Positions 36,427 to 44,727 of a stretch of 62,834 bases of DNA are shown in pieces; position 1 is the first letter of the stretch; each line of letters begins with the position of its first letter. This stretch comes from Streptoalloteichus tenebrarius. GTDB lineage: Bacteria; Actinomycetota; Actinomycetes; Mycobacteriales; Pseudonocardiaceae. Location of the stretch: contig NZ_JAMTCP010000041.1 in the NCBI RefSeq assembly GCF_024171885.1, positions 1 to 62,834 of the forward strand, in the 5' to 3' direction. Below the pieces are notes generated by a model, which saw only the letters and a program-made list of their open reading frames with translations, did no database searches and was not told where the DNA came from. The position numbers and the translations under genes are program-made.

Positions 36427-36597
36427 TTGGCTCTCACCTTCCGCCGATCGGAGCCTTTCGCTGAGGGTCCTCTCGATCCACGGTCAGATCAAGCCCTTGA
36501 CACCACCCGGATCGGTGATCTTCTCCGCGCTTTCGGCCCAGTGCATGGGATTACGGAGCGCTCTCACCCTTGCGGGCGCGGCATATCCCCCGAACGG

Positions 36598-37656
36598 TCA
36601 GAACCGGTGTGCCGCCAGGTAAGCGTCCTCCGTCGCGTAGTCGAAGAAGTCGATCCCGTCGTACTTGTCGACCAGATCGGTGAACACCTCGCGCCAGTCC
36701 CGGTCCGCGACACTGGCCAACACCCACTCCACCTCCGCGGCCAGCGACCCCAGGCAGCTCGTCACCGGTCGGTAGCCCAGTTCCTCGTGGGCCCTGGCCA
36801 TGCTGAGCACGACGTCCCCCGGCAGCGACCACGGCGTGACGCCCAGCGGCGGGGGCGCGTCGGGAGGGAGCGGGACCTCGCGCCACTCGTGGTCCAGGAG
36901 CTCGGCGACGGCGCGACCGATCTCCAGCACGGTGGGGGCGTCCGGGTCGACGGCGTTGAGCACCCTGGTGCCGGGGCGCGCCCCGGCCAGGCGCACCAGC
37001 TCGGCGATGTTGGCGACGGCGCTCGGGTGGAACCTGTTGGCCCCGCCGAACGCCAGCGGCACGCACGTGCGCCCGTCCAGCACCCGCTTGACGAACCACC
37101 ATTCCCGGGAGTGCACCGAGTCCGTGCCGTGGATCGCGCCGGGACGGAGCACGGTCACGGGGACGACCGCCCTGTCCAGCAGGGACCGCTCGACCGCCCT
37201 CTTCTCGCTGGTGTAGCCGCCCGGCCCCGGCTCGACGGTGCGCTGGTCCTCGCTGATCGGCACGGGCAGCCGGGGGAAGTCGTCGACCCGGTCCATCCCC
37301 CGGCCCTCGTCGTCGACGTAGACGCCGGCCGTGGAGATCACGACGAGGTGGCCCACCCTGTCGCCCAACGCCAGGAGCTGCTCGGCGTGCTCGGGCGTGT
37401 AGCAGACGCAGTCGAGCACCAGGTCCGCCCCCGTCGCCAGCGGCGCGAGGTCGTCCGCCGGGTCCTCCCGGTCCCACCTCACCGTCCGCACGTGGTCGGC
37501 GAGGCGCGCCGGAACCGCGCGTCGGCCCCGGGCGGCGAGCGTCACCTCCCACCCGTCGTCGAGCAGACGCTCGGCCGTTCCCAGCCCGACCTGGCCGGTT
37601 CCCCCGATGATCAGCGCTGTGCCACCCACGCGAGCAGGGTGAACCGAAGCCGACAC
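36598..37656 (-). CDS. NAD-dependent epimerase/dehydratase (extended SDR)
   Basis: 352 aa. A Rossmann fold begins with LIIGGTGQVGLGTAERLL (about 14-31). The catalytic YxxxK is YTSEKRAVE near residue 147, and the STAG region reads VVISTAGVYVDD, with the Ser preserved. The C-terminus carries a substrate-binding part typical of isoflavone reductase/epimerase relatives. It stands alone; neighbours do not reveal a pathway. Confidence 0.9.
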   Translation of the reverse strand: MSASVHPARVGGTALIIGGTGQVGLGTAERLLDDGWEVTLAARGRRAVPARLADHVRTVRWDREDPADDLAPLATGADLVLDCVCYTPEHAEQLLALGDRVGHLVVISTAGVYVDDEGRGMDRVDDFPRLPVPISEDQRTVEPGPGGYTSEKRAVERSLLDRAVVPVTVLRPGAIHGTDSVHSREWWFVKRVLDGRTCVPLAFGGANRFHPSAVANIAELVRLAGARPGTRVLNAVDPDAPTVLEIGRAVAELLDHEWREVPLPPDAPPPLGVTPWSLPGDVVLSMARAHEELGYRPVTSCLGSLAAEVEWVLASVADRDWREVFTDLVDKYDGIDFFDYATEDAYLAAHRF

Positions 37657-37852
37657 CCCGGCAACGAGTGTTCGCCTCGGGCGGAACGATGTCAGGAATT
37701 CCGCCCACGGGCGGCAGGAAAGGCGAATGGCCGCGGCGCGAAACGATGTTGCCCGTCCGGGGCAGCCATTTCCGGCGATCGGCCGAAGGCGGGTTCCGGG
37801 AGGCGCGGGAAATTCGATCTTCGCGCCCTCCCGGAACGGTTCGCCCCCCGGC

Positions 37853-38521
37853 TCAGGCGGTGGGGGCCGGCCTCAGGTCGGGCAGACACGCGATCGCCGC
37901 GCCGAGCGTCTCCTGCTCGTCCTCGGGCAACCAGCGCGACGCGTGCACCATCCGCAGGGCGGTGGCCAGCCGGACGAGGTCCTCGTCCGTGCCGAGGTTC
38001 CCGAGGTACGCGGGCAGGATCAGCCCCAGCGCCCGCAGGTCGGCGCGGGCGCAGAGCCGCGCCAGGAGGCCCGAGAGCGGCTCCTCGACCGGGTGCGGCT
38101 CGTGCTGGCCGTTCTCCCGCAGGCCCTCGGCGATCGCGAAGCGCACCCAGTCGCCGTACTGGCCCGGTGGGACCGCGTCGACGTGCCTCGCGGCCAGGGC
38201 GAAGTGCTCGTGCGCCTTCCCGGGCTCACCGAGGTCCTGGTACGCCTTGCCCATGTTCAGGTGCAGGGAGGCGTAGAAGCCTTTCACCCGGTCGTCGCCC
38301 ACCCGGTCCGCCCGGTTCAGGCACTCCTGGTTCCAGTGGAGCGTCAGCTCGGGAGTGGGTTGGTGTCGGGCCACGTAGTGGGCGGCGAGGCAGGCCTCGT
38401 AGTCGTCGCCGGCGGTCTCCCACGCCCGCTGGAAGAGGTCGCGGGCGTCGGCGTCCCTCCCCTCGGCCTCCGCCTGCATGCCCTGAACGCACAACCGCAC
38501 GACGGGGTTGTCGGGGTCCAT
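37853..38521 (-). CDS. TPR-like helical repeat protein
   Basis: 222 aa from ATG 38521. It is made of helical pairs resembling tetratricopeptide repeats: EAEGRDADARDLFQRAWETAGDDYEACLAAHYVAR, KGFYASLHLNMGKAYQDLGEPGKAHEHFALAARHVDAV, and WVRFAIAEGLREN. No enzyme motif. Such proteins usually mediate protein contacts. It lies 79 bp downstream of the MerR-clamp fusion on the same strand and may be its partner; that link is positional only. Confidence 0.8.
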   Translation of the reverse strand: MDPDNPVVRLCVQGMQAEAEGRDADARDLFQRAWETAGDDYEACLAAHYVARHQPTPELTLHWNQECLNRADRVGDDRVKGFYASLHLNMGKAYQDLGEPGKAHEHFALAARHVDAVPPGQYGDWVRFAIAEGLRENGQHEPHPVEEPLSGLLARLCARADLRALGLILPAYLGNLGTDEDLVRLATALRMVHASRWLPEDEQETLGAAIACLPDLRPAPTA

Positions 38522-38600
38522 GGATCTCTCCTCCTCAGCGAGTGGACGCCGGGCCGTCCGCACGGCGTCCGCGTGGTCATCCGGCGTCAGTCGTCCGCCG

Positions 38601-39689
38601 TCAGTCGTCCTCGTCCGGTCGCCGGACCGGCATGACGAGGGTGGTGAAGCTGCCCTGGTCCGCCGACCGGACCACGACCGGTTCCGTCGCCGACGAGATC
38701 TCCAGCAGCACGTCCGGGCCGACGCTGGCGTCCAGGGCGGGGAGGAGGACGCCAGGATCGAACGAGATCCGCACTGGTCGTCCGGTGAGGATGGCGCGCT
38801 CGGCGACCGCTGGCGCGCCACGGCCGGAGACCGTGACGCGGTCCTCGGCGATGTCCAGCGTGGCCGGTCCGTTCTCCCCGGCGGTGGCGACGGCTCCCCG
38901 CAGGGCCTCCCGGTCGACGACCACTCTGGTCCGCGCGGTCGGGAGGGCGTCCAGGATCAGCCGGTAGGAGGGGAAGTTCCCCTCGGCGGTCGGCAGCGGC
39001 CGCACCTCGTCGTCGCCCCGGACGACGACGGCGCCGCCGTCGACCTCGACGCTGACCTCGGGCAGGCGGAGCGACCAGGCCGCGAGGTCCCGCATCGCGT
39101 CGACGTCGACGAGCGCCTCGTGCGGCGCTCCCTCGACCGAGAGCGGGCGCAGCACGCGCACCGCCAGGCGGTACCGGTCGGTGGCCACCAGCCGCAGTTC
39201 CTGCCCGTCGAGTTCGAGCAGGACGCAGCCGAGCACCGGGAACCGCGCGCGGACGTCGGCGGGCGCGACGGCGGACGCCACCTGACGGACGGCGCTGGAC
39301 AACTCGGCTCCGCCGACGCGGACCACCGACCGGGGCTGACCGCCGGGCAGGGCGCGCAGCACGTCCTCGATCACGGCCTGCGCCGCGGCCGCCCTGTCCC
39401 GCGTGCGACGCGCGTGCTCCGTGAGGACCGCGCGCGCCGCCTCCGGGCGGCCGTCGAGCACCACCGAGGCGTCCACCAGGGGCAGCCCGGCCTCCCGGAG
39501 CCGCCTGACGAGGACGGCGCGGGGTTCCTGGTCCGGCGAGTAGTAGCGGTACCCCGTCACCTCGTCCACGTGGGCGGGGCGGAGAACGCCGCAGTCGTCG
39601 TAGAACCGCAGGGCGCTCGGAGCCAACCCGACGCGGCGCGCGAAGACGCCGATGGGCACCAAGGCCCCGGTGTCGTCCGTGTCGTCCAT
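38601..39689 (-). CDS. MerR regulator fused to DNA polymerase sliding-clamp (DnaN) domains 2-3
   Basis: 362 aa. Residues 10-78 are a MerR winged helix (IGVFARRVGLAPSALRFYDDCGVLRP, TGYRYYSPDQ), followed by a short helical linker to about 113. From about 125 onward the chain matches beta-clamp domains 2 and 3. Recognisable strings are ARFPVLGCVLLELDGQELRLVATDRYRLAVRVL (domain 2), EGNFPSYRLILDALPTARTRVVVDREALRGAV (the 2-3 junction), and the ending EPVVVRSADQGSFTTLVMPVR. Domain 1 is absent. In real clamps the pocket that binds polymerase-type peptides is formed by domains 2 and 3, exactly the portion kept. This suggests a regulator that reads clamp-binding proteins; that role is inference. The polymerase clamp gene dnaN itself is not in the window. 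Confidence 0.9.
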   Translation of the reverse strand: MDDTDDTGALVPIGVFARRVGLAPSALRFYDDCGVLRPAHVDEVTGYRYYSPDQEPRAVLVRRLREAGLPLVDASVVLDGRPEAARAVLTEHARRTRDRAAAAQAVIEDVLRALPGGQPRSVVRVGGAELSSAVRQVASAVAPADVRARFPVLGCVLLELDGQELRLVATDRYRLAVRVLRPLSVEGAPHEALVDVDAMRDLAAWSLRLPEVSVEVDGGAVVVRGDDEVRPLPTAEGNFPSYRLILDALPTARTRVVVDREALRGAVATAGENGPATLDIAEDRVTVSGRGAPAVAERAILTGRPVRISFDPGVLLPALDASVGPDVLLEISSATEPVVVRSADQGSFTTLVMPVRRPDEDD

Positions 39690-39780
39690 GCGGCTGATTC
39701 TTCGGTCTCAAGCGACATGAAGGTCAAGGCGAGCACGAACACCGGGAACGTGGTGCCCCGCGGCAGCGGTGGTGAGCGCC

Positions 39781-40917
39781 TCACGCGCCGATGGAGACCC
39801 CGAACCCCGCTTCGAAGATCCTGCGGAGGACCTCCCAGGACTTCAGCTCGATGTTGGTGTGGACGGAGATGGCGTGCTCGCCGTCGGCGGTCGACACCGT
39901 GAAGAACATGGTTCCCCAGTAGCTGCCGCCCACGCCGCGCAGCGTCTGGTCACCGGTGACCGCCTTGTCGAACTCGAACAGGCCGAGGCCGTACCGCGTG
40001 TGCGGCAACCAGTCGGCGCCCTCGGTGGAGACCGTGGTCCACATCTCGCGGTGCTGGTCCGGTGGCAGCAGGGCGCCGCTCGCCAGCGCGCTGACGGCGC
40101 GGATCATGTCGCTGGTGGTGGAGACGATGTTGCCGGGGAGCCACGAGGTGTTGAACTCGGTGACGTCCAGCGGCTCCAGCCCGGGCTCCTCCAGGAGCGT
40201 GGGCCAGTTCTCCCCGGTGACCGAGGCCATGTCGACCCCGTCCTGGAAGAACTGGTTGGAGTACGCGCGCGGGTGCGGGTCGCGGTATCCCAGTTCGCCG
40301 GCGGGGCGCACGTAGGTGTGGGCCAGGCCGAGCGGTCGGAAGACCCTGCGCTCGACCTCCTCGGCGAAGCTGTTGCCGGTGATCTTCTCGATCATCGCCT
40401 CGGCGAGGTAGAAGCCGCCGTTGGCGTACAGGAAGCGCTCGCCGGGCTCCGCGACCGGCGGCTGGGAGACCGTCATCCGGAACAGGTCCTCGGTCGTGTA
40501 CTCGTCGAACCGGTGCTTGAGGAACGCCGCCCGGGTGCCGTAGCGGCTCGTCAGCTCGGGGGCCAGACCCGTGGCGTACAGACCACCGGTGTTGCTGAGC
40601 AGGTGCCGGACGGTGATCCGGTCGCCGTCGTAGCCGTTGACGTCGAGCACGCCCGGCAGCCACCTGTTCACCGGGTCGTCGATGCTCAGCCTGCCCTCGG
40701 CCTCCATGTCGAGGAGCACGGCGGCCATGAACGCCTTGCCGCCGCTGCCGATCTGCGCGTGCTCCCCCGGTTGGCGGGGCGCCCCGGTCCTGAGGTCGGC
40801 GACGCCGGCGCTGCCGAACCAGGACCGGTCCCCGTCCCTGGCCTCGACGACGATGCCGGGAATGCCGACCTCGGCCACTGCCCAGTCGAGCACCTGCTGG
40901 ATGTCGGTGTGGGTCAT
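39781..40917 (-). CDS. serine hydrolase, beta-lactamase/DD-peptidase fold
   Basis: 378 aa. The penicillin-recognising fold is shown by SxxK at 58-61 (IGSGGKAF), YxN at 164-166 (LYANGG) and a GVGGSYWG segment in place of the usual H-x-G near residue 335. The catalytic Ser and Lys are present, but the altered third motif argues against simple beta-lactamase activity. There is no signal peptide in the chosen frame, so it may be cytoplasmic, as esterase-like members are. It is divergent from the HTH/MarR regulator across an AT-rich region. Confidence 0.9.
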   Translation of the reverse strand: MTHTDIQQVLDWAVAEVGIPGIVVEARDGDRSWFGSAGVADLRTGAPRQPGEHAQIGSGGKAFMAAVLLDMEAEGRLSIDDPVNRWLPGVLDVNGYDGDRITVRHLLSNTGGLYATGLAPELTSRYGTRAAFLKHRFDEYTTEDLFRMTVSQPPVAEPGERFLYANGGFYLAEAMIEKITGNSFAEEVERRVFRPLGLAHTYVRPAGELGYRDPHPRAYSNQFFQDGVDMASVTGENWPTLLEEPGLEPLDVTEFNTSWLPGNIVSTTSDMIRAVSALASGALLPPDQHREMWTTVSTEGADWLPHTRYGLGLFEFDKAVTGDQTLRGVGGSYWGTMFFTVSTADGEHAISVHTNIELKSWEVLRRIFEAGFGVSIGA

Positions 40918-41115
40918 GTCGGTGCCTTTGCTGTGAGAATTTTTCCGGTGAGGTGAAAGCTACGTTGCATGCACAACACGGTCAATCAGCTTCTTGTGAA
41001 GCAACGCATAAAAGCGCAGCTCAACCCGTGAATTTCGTTGCATGGCTCTGACGACTAATGCAATGCGTCTGTTGCGTTAAGCTGTTCGGCGACGTCGAGG
41101 GCCTGGGGATGTGGA
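40918..41115. promoter_or_regulatory. AT-rich divergent promoter with repeated TTGCATG-like elements
   Basis: This 198-bp gap is far richer in A/T than its surroundings. GTTGCATGCACAAC at 40964-40977 is a near-palindrome. GTTGCATGG (41037-41045), AGCAACGCATA (41000-41010, reverse orientation), TGCAATGCG and TTGCGTTA near 41059-41079 are related elements. They lie between the serine hydrolase and the regulator, probably as its binding sites. Confidence 0.6.
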
Positions 41116-41880
41116 ATGCCGGGAGAAAGGCTCACCCAGCAGGACCGGCGGCAGATCGCCGCGGGACTGCGTGACGGGCTGACCTACGCCGCGATCGGCC
41201 GCCGCATCGGACGCCCGACCTCAACCGTCACCCGCGAGGTGATGCGCAACGGCGGGCCGGGCGGCTACCACGCCGACCGCGCCCACCGGGCCAGCACGCA
41301 CCACGCGCGCCAGCGCGGGACGTCTCCGCTGCCCCCGTCACCGGAAAGCTCCGTCCGCGCCGAACGCCCGGGTCCCGGGAGGCGGGACCCACGGGTCGTG
41401 AACGCGGTCGCGGCACACACCACGGAACTGTTCGTCCAGACCGGGCTTCCGCGGATGATGGCCAGGGTGCTCGCCGCGCTCCTCACCACCGACAGCGGCA
41501 GCCTCACCTCGGCCGAACTCGTGCGACGCCTGCGCGTCAGCCCCGCCTCCGTCTCCAAGGCCGTCGGCTACCTGGAGGCTCGGGAACTCATCAGACGCGA
41601 ACGAGACCCCCACCGCCGCGCGGAACGCTACGTGATCGACGACGACGTCTGGTACCAGGCGATCATGGCCAGCGCGCGCGTCGACCTCCAGATCGCCGCC
41701 GCGTGCGGGACCGGAGCCCAGCGGCTCGGCGTCGGCACCCCCGCCGGCGCCCGGCTGGAGAACATGAGCCGGTTCCTCCACCGCGTCAGCGGCGACCTGG
41801 TCCGCTCGGCCCAGCACTGGCGTCAGGTCTACGCCACCCACCCGCCCGCCGAGACCAGCGGCGACGCCACGACCGGCTGA
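41116..41880 (+). CDS. regulator with IS30-type HTH fused to GbsR/MarR domain
   Basis: 254 aa. Residues 4-46 are an IS30-transposase-type helix-turn-helix (LTQQDRRQIAAGLRDGLTYAAIGRRIGRPTSTVTREVMRNGG), followed by a short linker. Residues about 95-240 are a GbsR/MarR winged helix (GLPRMMARVLAALLTTDSGSLTSAELVRRLRVSPASVSKAVGYLEARELIRRER) with a helical C-terminus. A transposon DNA-binding module has apparently been joined to a conventional regulator. It is divergent from the serine hydrolase, its probable target. Confidence 0.88.
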   Translation: MPGERLTQQDRRQIAAGLRDGLTYAAIGRRIGRPTSTVTREVMRNGGPGGYHADRAHRASTHHARQRGTSPLPPSPESSVRAERPGPGRRDPRVVNAVAAHTTELFVQTGLPRMMARVLAALLTTDSGSLTSAELVRRLRVSPASVSKAVGYLEARELIRRERDPHRRAERYVIDDDVWYQAIMASARVDLQIAAACGTGAQRLGVGTPAGARLENMSRFLHRVSGDLVRSAQHWRQVYATHPPAETSGDATTG

Positions 41881-41919
41881 GCGCTCGCCCCGCTCCGGTC
41901 CGCGCTTCGGCGTCCCTGC

Positions 41920-41964
41920 GGCACCAGCGGCACCAGCGGGACCAGCGGGACCAGCGGGACTCAG
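41920..41964. repeat. 9-bp tandem repeat downstream of dnaB
   Basis: Five units of the form GGCACCAGC or GGGACCAGC run between the regulator stop and the dnaB stop, the last reaching into the dnaB 3' end. Simple slippage repeat. Confidence 0.85.
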
Positions 41965-43352
41965 CCCTGGGCGAGGTCGGTGAACCGGCTGTAGTGGAGC
42001 TGGTGCGCCACGGTGATCGTGGCCGTCGGACCCGCGCGGTGCTTGGCGAGGATCAGGTCCGCCTCGCCCATCCTCGGGTCGTCCCGCTCCCACGCGTCCG
42101 GCCGGTGGATCAGGATGACCATGTCGGCGTCCTGCTCCAGCGAACCGGACTCCCGCAGGTCCGCCAGCATCGGGCGCTTGTCGGTCCGCTGCTCCGGACC
42201 ACGGTTGAGCTGCGAGATCGCGATCACCGGGACCTCCAGCTCCTTGGCGAGCAGCTTCAGGTTCCTGGAGAACTCCGAGACCTCCTGCTGCCGCGACTCG
42301 ACGCGCTTGCCGGAGGTGAGTAGCTGCATGTAGTCGACGACCACGAGCTTGAGGTCGTGCCGCTGCTTCAGCCGCCGCGCCTTCGCCCTGATCTCCATCA
42401 TCGTCAGGTTCGGCGAGTCGTCGACGAACAGGGGGGCCTCGCTGATCTCGCTCATCCGCCGCGCCAGCCGGGTCCAGTCGTCGTCGCTCATCCGCCCCGA
42501 CCGCATGTCGGCGAGCCGGATCCGCGCCTCGGCCGAGAGCATGCGCATCACGATCTCGATGCGGCTCATCTCCAGCGAGAAGATCACGCTGGCCATGCCG
42601 TGTTTGATGGAGCAGGAGCGGGCGAAGTCCAGGCCCAGGGTCGACTTGCCCACACCGGGACGCGCGGCCACGATGATCATCTGGCCGGGGTGGAGACCGT
42701 TGGTGACCGCGTCGAGGTCGGTGAACCCGGTCGGGATGCCCAGCGACACCCCGCCCCGCGAGGCGATCGCGTCGATCTCGTCCATGGTCGGCTGGAGCAG
42801 GTCCTCCAGCGCGACGTAGTCCTCGCTGGTCCGCCGCTCGGTCACCTCGTAGATCGCGGCCTGCGCGCGGTCGACGACCTCGTCGATGTCCGCGCCGTCC
42901 TGGCCGTGGTAGCCGAGCTGCACGATGCGCGTCCCCGCCTCGACCAGGCGGCGCAGCACGGCCTTCTCGGCCACGATCTCGGCGTAGTAGCCCGCGTTCG
43001 CCGCCGTGGGCACCGTGGCGATGAGGGTGTGCATGTACGGCGCCCCGCCGACGCGCAACAGCTCCCCGCGCCGCTCCAGCTCCGCCGAGACGGTGATCGC
43101 GTCGGCCGGTTCGCCGCGGCCGTAGAGGTCGAGGATGCAGTCGTAGATCGCCTGGTGCGCCGGGCGGTAGAAGTCGCCGGGGCGCAGCACCTCGACGACG
43201 TCGGCGATGGCGTCCTTGCTCAGCATCATGCCGCCGAGGACCGACTGCTCCGCCGCCAGGTCCTGCGGGGGCATCCGCTCGACCCCGTGGTCGAGCGCGC
43301 CGTCGCCAGGGCCCCCGGAGGGGCGCGTCCCGCGGTCGTCGGCCAGCGCCAC
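41961..43352 (-). CDS. dnaB: replicative DNA helicase
   Basis: 463 aa, normal DnaB length, with no intein. The N-terminal primase-interaction domain starts RMPPQDLAAEQSVLGGMMLSKDAIADVVEVL. The RecA-like motor has Walker A AARPGVGKST, H2 LVVVDYMQLL, and EVSEFSRNLKLLAKELEVPVIAISQLNRGPEQR with the arginine-finger region. The GTG at 43352 is chosen because GGGAGG precedes it at good spacing and upstream in-frame sequence has no helicase similarity. Its upstream region carries a run of DnaA-box-like sites, so DnaA-linked control is likely. Confidence 0.96.
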   Translation of the reverse strand: MALADDRGTRPSGGPGDGALDHGVERMPPQDLAAEQSVLGGMMLSKDAIADVVEVLRPGDFYRPAHQAIYDCILDLYGRGEPADAITVSAELERRGELLRVGGAPYMHTLIATVPTAANAGYYAEIVAEKAVLRRLVEAGTRIVQLGYHGQDGADIDEVVDRAQAAIYEVTERRTSEDYVALEDLLQPTMDEIDAIASRGGVSLGIPTGFTDLDAVTNGLHPGQMIIVAARPGVGKSTLGLDFARSCSIKHGMASVIFSLEMSRIEIVMRMLSAEARIRLADMRSGRMSDDDWTRLARRMSEISEAPLFVDDSPNLTMMEIRAKARRLKQRHDLKLVVVDYMQLLTSGKRVESRQQEVSEFSRNLKLLAKELEVPVIAISQLNRGPEQRTDKRPMLADLRESGSLEQDADMVILIHRPDAWERDDPRMGEADLILAKHRAGPTATITVAHQLHYSRFTDLAQG

Positions 43353-43505
43353 CGCGTCAACACCTCCCAGCTCGTCGTGGCCAGTCTCGGCGCGCCCCTG
43401 GTCGTCGTCCGGCGACCCGGCCCACGGCGGGCCGCCGCGGCGGCCGGTGGGTGGGCACAACGAGCGGGGACGCTAGATCGCCCCACCGGAGCAGGCAACC
43501 GAGCC

Positions 43506-43648
43506 TGTGGATCAACTTGGGGACAGCCCTGTTGATGGACCGGCGAGGCTGACCACAGAGCCCGCGAGAGCCTGTGGACAACCTGTGGGCAACTCGCGTC
43601 CCGCTGGACAACAGCGCAGGTCAGAGCCTGTGTGCAAGCTGTGGAAAA
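43506..43648 (-). promoter_or_regulatory. cluster of DnaA-box-like sites upstream of dnaB
   Basis: TGTGGACAA at 43573-43581 is a perfect reverse-strand box. TGTGGATCA (43506-43514), TGTGGGCAA (43584-43592) and TGTGGAAAA (43640-43648) differ by one or two bases. Weaker GCTGGACAA (43603) and TGTGTGCAA (43629) lie between. All are in the same orientation as dnaB transcription, within 300 bp of its start. Confidence 0.75.
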
Positions 43649-43836
43649 AATGACGCCGAACGGGTCCGGCGTGTCCGGTGTGACAGCCCGTGCGGCGTGT
43701 CGGGAACCTGCCGTCACAAGGTCGCGTGGGGCGTCCCACGGCACGCGCAGACGGACGCGCCGCCCATCTGGTTGATCGGACCGATCGAATGGACGGCGCG
43801 TCCGCCGCGCTCACGCGGGGCGCCGACACCCGGTCA

Positions 43837-43882
43837 CGTCCCGTGGACGCGACCACGCGGGTCGCTCCGCGTCCACGGGACG
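43837..43882 (-). terminator. terminator after rplI
   Basis: CGTCCCGTGGACGCG (43837-43851) pairs perfectly with CGCGTCCACGGGACG (43868-43882). It lies just downstream of the rplI stop on the minus strand and separates the ribosomal operon from dnaB. The rest of the 566-bp gap holds the DnaA-box cluster and nothing else recognisable. Confidence 0.75.
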
Positions 43883-43918
43883 GAGCCGGACGCCTGACGG
43901 CGGGCCGAGCCGTGCGGC

Positions 43919-44371
43919 TCAGGCCGAGGTGACGTCGAGCTGGACGGACACCGTGACCTCCGGGTGCAGCCGGATGCTGGCCTGGTGCCTGCCCAGCGTC
44001 TTGATGTGGCCGGACAGCTCCACGGTGCGCTTGTCCAGCAGCGGGCCGCCGGCGGCCTTGATGGCCGACACGATGTCGCTGTTGGTCACCGAACCGAACA
44101 GCTTGCCGGAGCCCTCGGCGGCCTTCGCCTTCAGCGTGACCGCGCCCAGGCCCTCGAGCTGGCCCTTGACCTCCTTGGCGTGGTCCAGGTCGCGGATGCG
44201 CCGCGACTCCTGGGCACGCCGGATGGTCTCGACCTGCTTCTGCGCGCCACGCGAGGCCACGATGGCCAGGCCGCGGGGCAGCAGGTAGTTACGGCCGTAG
44301 CCGTCCTTGACCTCGACGACGTCGCCCGGACCGCCGAGGCCGCTCACGTCAGCGGTGAGGATGAGCTTCAT
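43919..44371 (-). CDS. rplI: 50S ribosomal protein L9
   Basis: 150 aa. The N-terminal domain begins [36 protein letters not shown], the standard L9 start, followed by the connecting helix ([27 protein letters not shown]) and the C-terminal domain. It lies 26 bp after rpsR as the last gene of the rpsF-ssb-rpsR-rplI operon. Confidence 0.97.
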   Translation of the reverse strand: MKLILTADVSGLGGPGDVVEVKDGYGRNYLLPRGLAIVASRGAQKQVETIRRAQESRRIRDLDHAKEVKGQLEGLGAVTLKAKAAEGSGKLFGSVTNSDIVSAIKAAGGPLLDKRTVELSGHIKTLGRHQASIRLHPEVTVSVQLDVTSA

Positions 44372-44397
44372 GACTCTCGTCTCCCCTCGTCAGCGGG

Positions 44398-44634
44398 TCA
44401 GCGGGCGGTGGACGTGTAGGGCAGCAGCGCCATCTCGCGGGCGTTCTTCACCGCGGTGGCCACGTCGCGCTGGTGCTGGCTACAGTTGCCGGTCACCCGG
44501 CGGGCACGGATCTTGCCGCGGTCGGAGATGAACTTCCGCAGCAGGGTGGTGTCCTTGTAGTCGATCATCTGCGCGCTGTCCTTGCAGAACACGCAGACCT
44601 TCTTCTTCGGCTTGCGCGCGGGCGGCTTAGCCAT
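44398..44634 (-). CDS. rpsR: 30S ribosomal protein S18, zinc-ribbon (C+) form
   Basis: 78 aa. The core [43 protein letters not shown] is typical S18. CVFC near the N-terminus with NCSQH supplies the cysteine/histidine set of the zinc-binding form. In actinobacteria a second, cysteine-free S18 is often kept for zinc starvation; none is in this window. Part of the rpsF operon. Confidence 0.97.
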   Translation of the reverse strand: MAKPPARKPKKKVCVFCKDSAQMIDYKDTTLLRKFISDRGKIRARRVTGNCSQHQRDVATAVKNAREMALLPYTSTAR

Positions 44635-44727
44635 GTTGGGTCGTCCTCCTGGACTACGACGCGGGTGTACCTGGTCTGGGTTGGCCGGCCGAGGGCACGG
44701 ACCAGGCCGCCGGATCGGGAGAACCGA

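Noticed and set aside
39781-40917. Secreted beta-lactamase conferring resistance
   Set aside because: No signal peptide and the third active-site motif is altered, so resistance cannot be claimed.
41920-41964. CRISPR-like array
   Set aside because: Nine-base direct tandem units without spacers; no cas genes in the window.
41961-43352. Intein in dnaB
   Set aside because: The helicase motifs are continuous and the length (463 aa) is normal.
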